Source: Maylandia zebra
Taxonomy: Eukaryota > Chordata > Actinopteri > Cichliformes > Cichlidae
Length of the DNA stretch: 64,000 bases
Assembly: GCF_041146795.1 (NCBI RefSeq)
Contig: NC_135187.1
Coordinates: forward strand, 17,064,556 to 17,128,555
Reading direction: 5' to 3'
Shown: positions 58,076 to 64,000 of the stretch, one piece after another
Layout of the letters: each line of letters starts with the position of its first letter
Numbering within the stretch: position 1 is the stretch's first letter
Translations under genes and position numbers: made by a program
Notes under the pieces: model-generated
What the model was told of the DNA's origin: nothing
The model's input: the letters and a program-made list of their open reading frames with translations, nothing else
Databases searched by the model: none

Positions 58076-58212
58076 TAGTTTGAAAGCTCTAACAAGCTAA
58101 AAAGATAATTATATAAATGCAGAAATGATTGTCTCAATTTAGAAGCCATTAAGTGCATAAGTAGTGGAGCAAACATCACATTTATAGTTTGCATAATTAT
58201 GAGACAGAATAA

Positions 58213-58218
58213 TTTATT
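58213..58218 (-). terminator. pard6g: pard6g poly(A) signal candidate
   Basis: TTTATT on the plus strand is AATAAA in the gene's sense, about 500 bases after the stop codon. It would place the whole 3' UTR between this point and 58715. Confidence 0.55.
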
Positions 58219-58715
58219 GAAACAGATACACGGATTTGATCATAAAGCATAAAAGACCTATTAAAAAAAACAAAAACACTCTACACAGCATTCATCAGAA
58301 TATAAGAAATATAGATTTACTCTTTAAAACATCCACATAAACAAACCCCAGTTGGTCCCAGTAAGAAGAATGAAAAGGGTCTTAATAAAAAGTGGTCACT
58401 AAGTAAAGACACGAGGCTGTAGGTACATTCAGAACTACGATAGTGGACTCGCCTAAAAACAGTTATTTGTTCTGATGCTTATTACAAAACATACAAATTT
58501 TCTCATGTATGATAAAGATGACTTTAAAAAAAACAAACACAAGAAATATGTACACAATGCTCTTTCCTGTTTGCAACTTCCTAACATCAAAGGTTTTGTA
58601 AAACCAGACAGAAGTTACAGTTAGTATCTGACAAAACACGCACATGCTCATTATTTAGCTGTTCCAGTTTAGTCTCTGAGCAGTCGGGATGTTTGTGTGT
58701 CTGTGTTTGTAAGTA

Positions 58716-59779
58716 TTATAGGGTAATGACAGTGCCGTCCTCCTCCACCCCTCCTCTGGGAAGTGCGAGACTGTTTCGTGGGTCAGTTTTCAGTGAGCTG
58801 AGGATTTTGTGCAGGCTGCCGTTGCTGTGGCGGAGGGCTGGGTTGCTGGTATGATGAAGCTGCGCGTGGGGTTGATGGCTGTGAAGGGACTGCTGGTGTG
58901 GGTTATGCTGAAGGTTAAGGTCTTTGTGGAACTGGTAGCTAAGACTGCTGTGTTGGTGGTGGTGGGACCCTCCATTTAGACTCTGCTGGGAGTGGAATGA
59001 AGCAGTGGAGACCACCGATAGTGGTCGTGTGGGAGGGCTCGGAGGGGCCGCCGAGCCTGAGGTGGTGGTCGGATTCTGGTGTTGTGTGCGGGACGCACTG
59101 GATGCCAGCGAAGCATTGGACCTCTGAGATGGCCTCTTGATGTTTTTCTCTATGACGACGTCATTATCCTCGTCACTCTCCAGGTCATCCTGATAACCAT
59201 GCGCCCCAGAAGGTGGCATCCCCCCTATGTTTACATACATGTGACCGGTTGAGCCGTTGCTATCGGACGACTGGCCCGAGCTGCCGGAGATCCTGCTGCT
59301 GCGGACAACGTTGTTGCGCTGATTCACTGGTTTGACGGTAACAATCAGGTTGTGGCTGTTGGCGATCATCATATCTGTTACCTGATCCAAGGATTTCCCC
59401 GTCACTTCAATGCCGTTCACTTCCAGCACCTCGTCATTAACCGCCAGCAGCCCGGTGCTCTCCGCCAAACCTCCAGGCACCAGCCGAGATATGAAGATGC
59501 CAGGTACTTTCTCCAGTCCGTGAGAAGTCACGCGCACGCTGACTCCATCTCGAATGTAAAAGCCCAAAGGTTTGTCTGAACCGTGGCGATACAGGCGGAC
59601 ACGGCGGTGAGATTCAGGCAAGATGTCCACATCAATGATTGAGGAAACGGGTCGGAAGTCCTGTGGCATGCCGATGCGGATGTGAGGACGCTTGCGGTTG
59701 ACGTCGTTGCGCAGCGCGACCACAGGCTTCTTCTTACGTGTTATGGTGTTGGAGGCAAAGTTGGTATAGTCTATCTCTT
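58716..59779 (-). CDS. pard6g: Par-6 polarity regulator gamma type (pard6g), last coding exon
   Basis: PAR6 adaptor of the PAR3-PAR6-aPKC polarity complex. One large exon after a TTTGCAG acceptor at 59780; the first codon is split. It opens [20 protein letters not shown], then the partial CRIB ([20 protein letters not shown]) that binds Cdc42-GTP, then the PDZ domain from [10 protein letters not shown] with the [10 protein letters not shown] carboxylate loop, through [20 protein letters not shown] and [14 protein letters not shown]. After [10 protein letters not shown] comes a Ser-rich linker, [10 protein letters not shown], a His/Gln-rich stretch, [20 protein letters not shown] and the C-terminus [17 protein letters not shown] and the LSSL.TDPR.SLALP block are specific to PARD6G rather than A or B. 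About 353 residues are in this exon. The PB1 exons that bind aPKC are not in the window. Confidence 0.94.

Positions 59780-64000
<4,221 letters not shown>

Overview
This is vertebrate nuclear DNA, almost certainly from a teleost and probably a percomorph. The exons are short with GT/AG borders, the introns and spacers are AT-rich, and the interspersed repeats (Tc1/mariner, hAT with 8-bp target duplications, a CACTA-like element, RTE-type LINE pieces, long (TG)n runs) are of fish type. No operon, CRISPR array, prophage, or other new multi-gene system is visible.

Seven host genes were recognised by reading the exons. From left to right they are rpl30 (+, 5' end outside the window), laptm4b (-), mtdh (-), rrm2b (-), a nutf2-like gene (-), bloc1s4 (-) and the last exon of a pard6g gene (-, 5' exons outside). 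For laptm4b, mtdh, rrm2b, nutf2-like and bloc1s4 the complete coding sequence was assembled in frame, giving 225, 487, 349, 130 and 249 residues. rpl30, laptm4b, mtdh and rrm2b correspond to neighbours on human 8q22. In that region human MATN2 lies between LAPTM4B and RPL30, but I see no matn2 exon here. The genes do not form one pathway: they cover ribosome, lysosomal membrane, RNA/oncogenic scaffold, dNTP synthesis, nuclear import, lysosome-related organelle biogenesis and cell polarity.

Layout: 1-2.5 kb rpl30; 2.5-9.8 kb spacer with a hAT fragment and a Tc1 copy holding a nested GGCAA repeat; 9.8-19.8 kb laptm4b; 19.8-26.5 kb promoter, spacer and probable mtdh 3' UTR with two Tc1 relics; 26.5-32.4 kb mtdh; 34.0-39.3 kb rrm2b; 39.7-42.7 kb nutf2-like; 43.7-48.7 kb bloc1s4 with Tc1 and LINE pieces in introns; 49.2-58.1 kb a transposon cluster (hAT inside Tc1, hAT inside a CACTA-like element, another Tc1); 58.2-59.8 kb last exon of pard6g, then intron to the end.

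The most notable points are: an exact 102-bp tandem duplication in rrm2b that creates a second, identical splice acceptor for exon 8, formed between the exon edge and a hAT MITE that share GAAACTCC; a perfect GTCACGTGAC (CLEAR/TFEB-type) palindrome in the laptm4b promoter; a three-fold VSQS-type motif in Bloc1s4; a His/Gln-rich stretch in the Pard6g tail; and two clean nested transposon insertions whose target duplications date them relative to their hosts.
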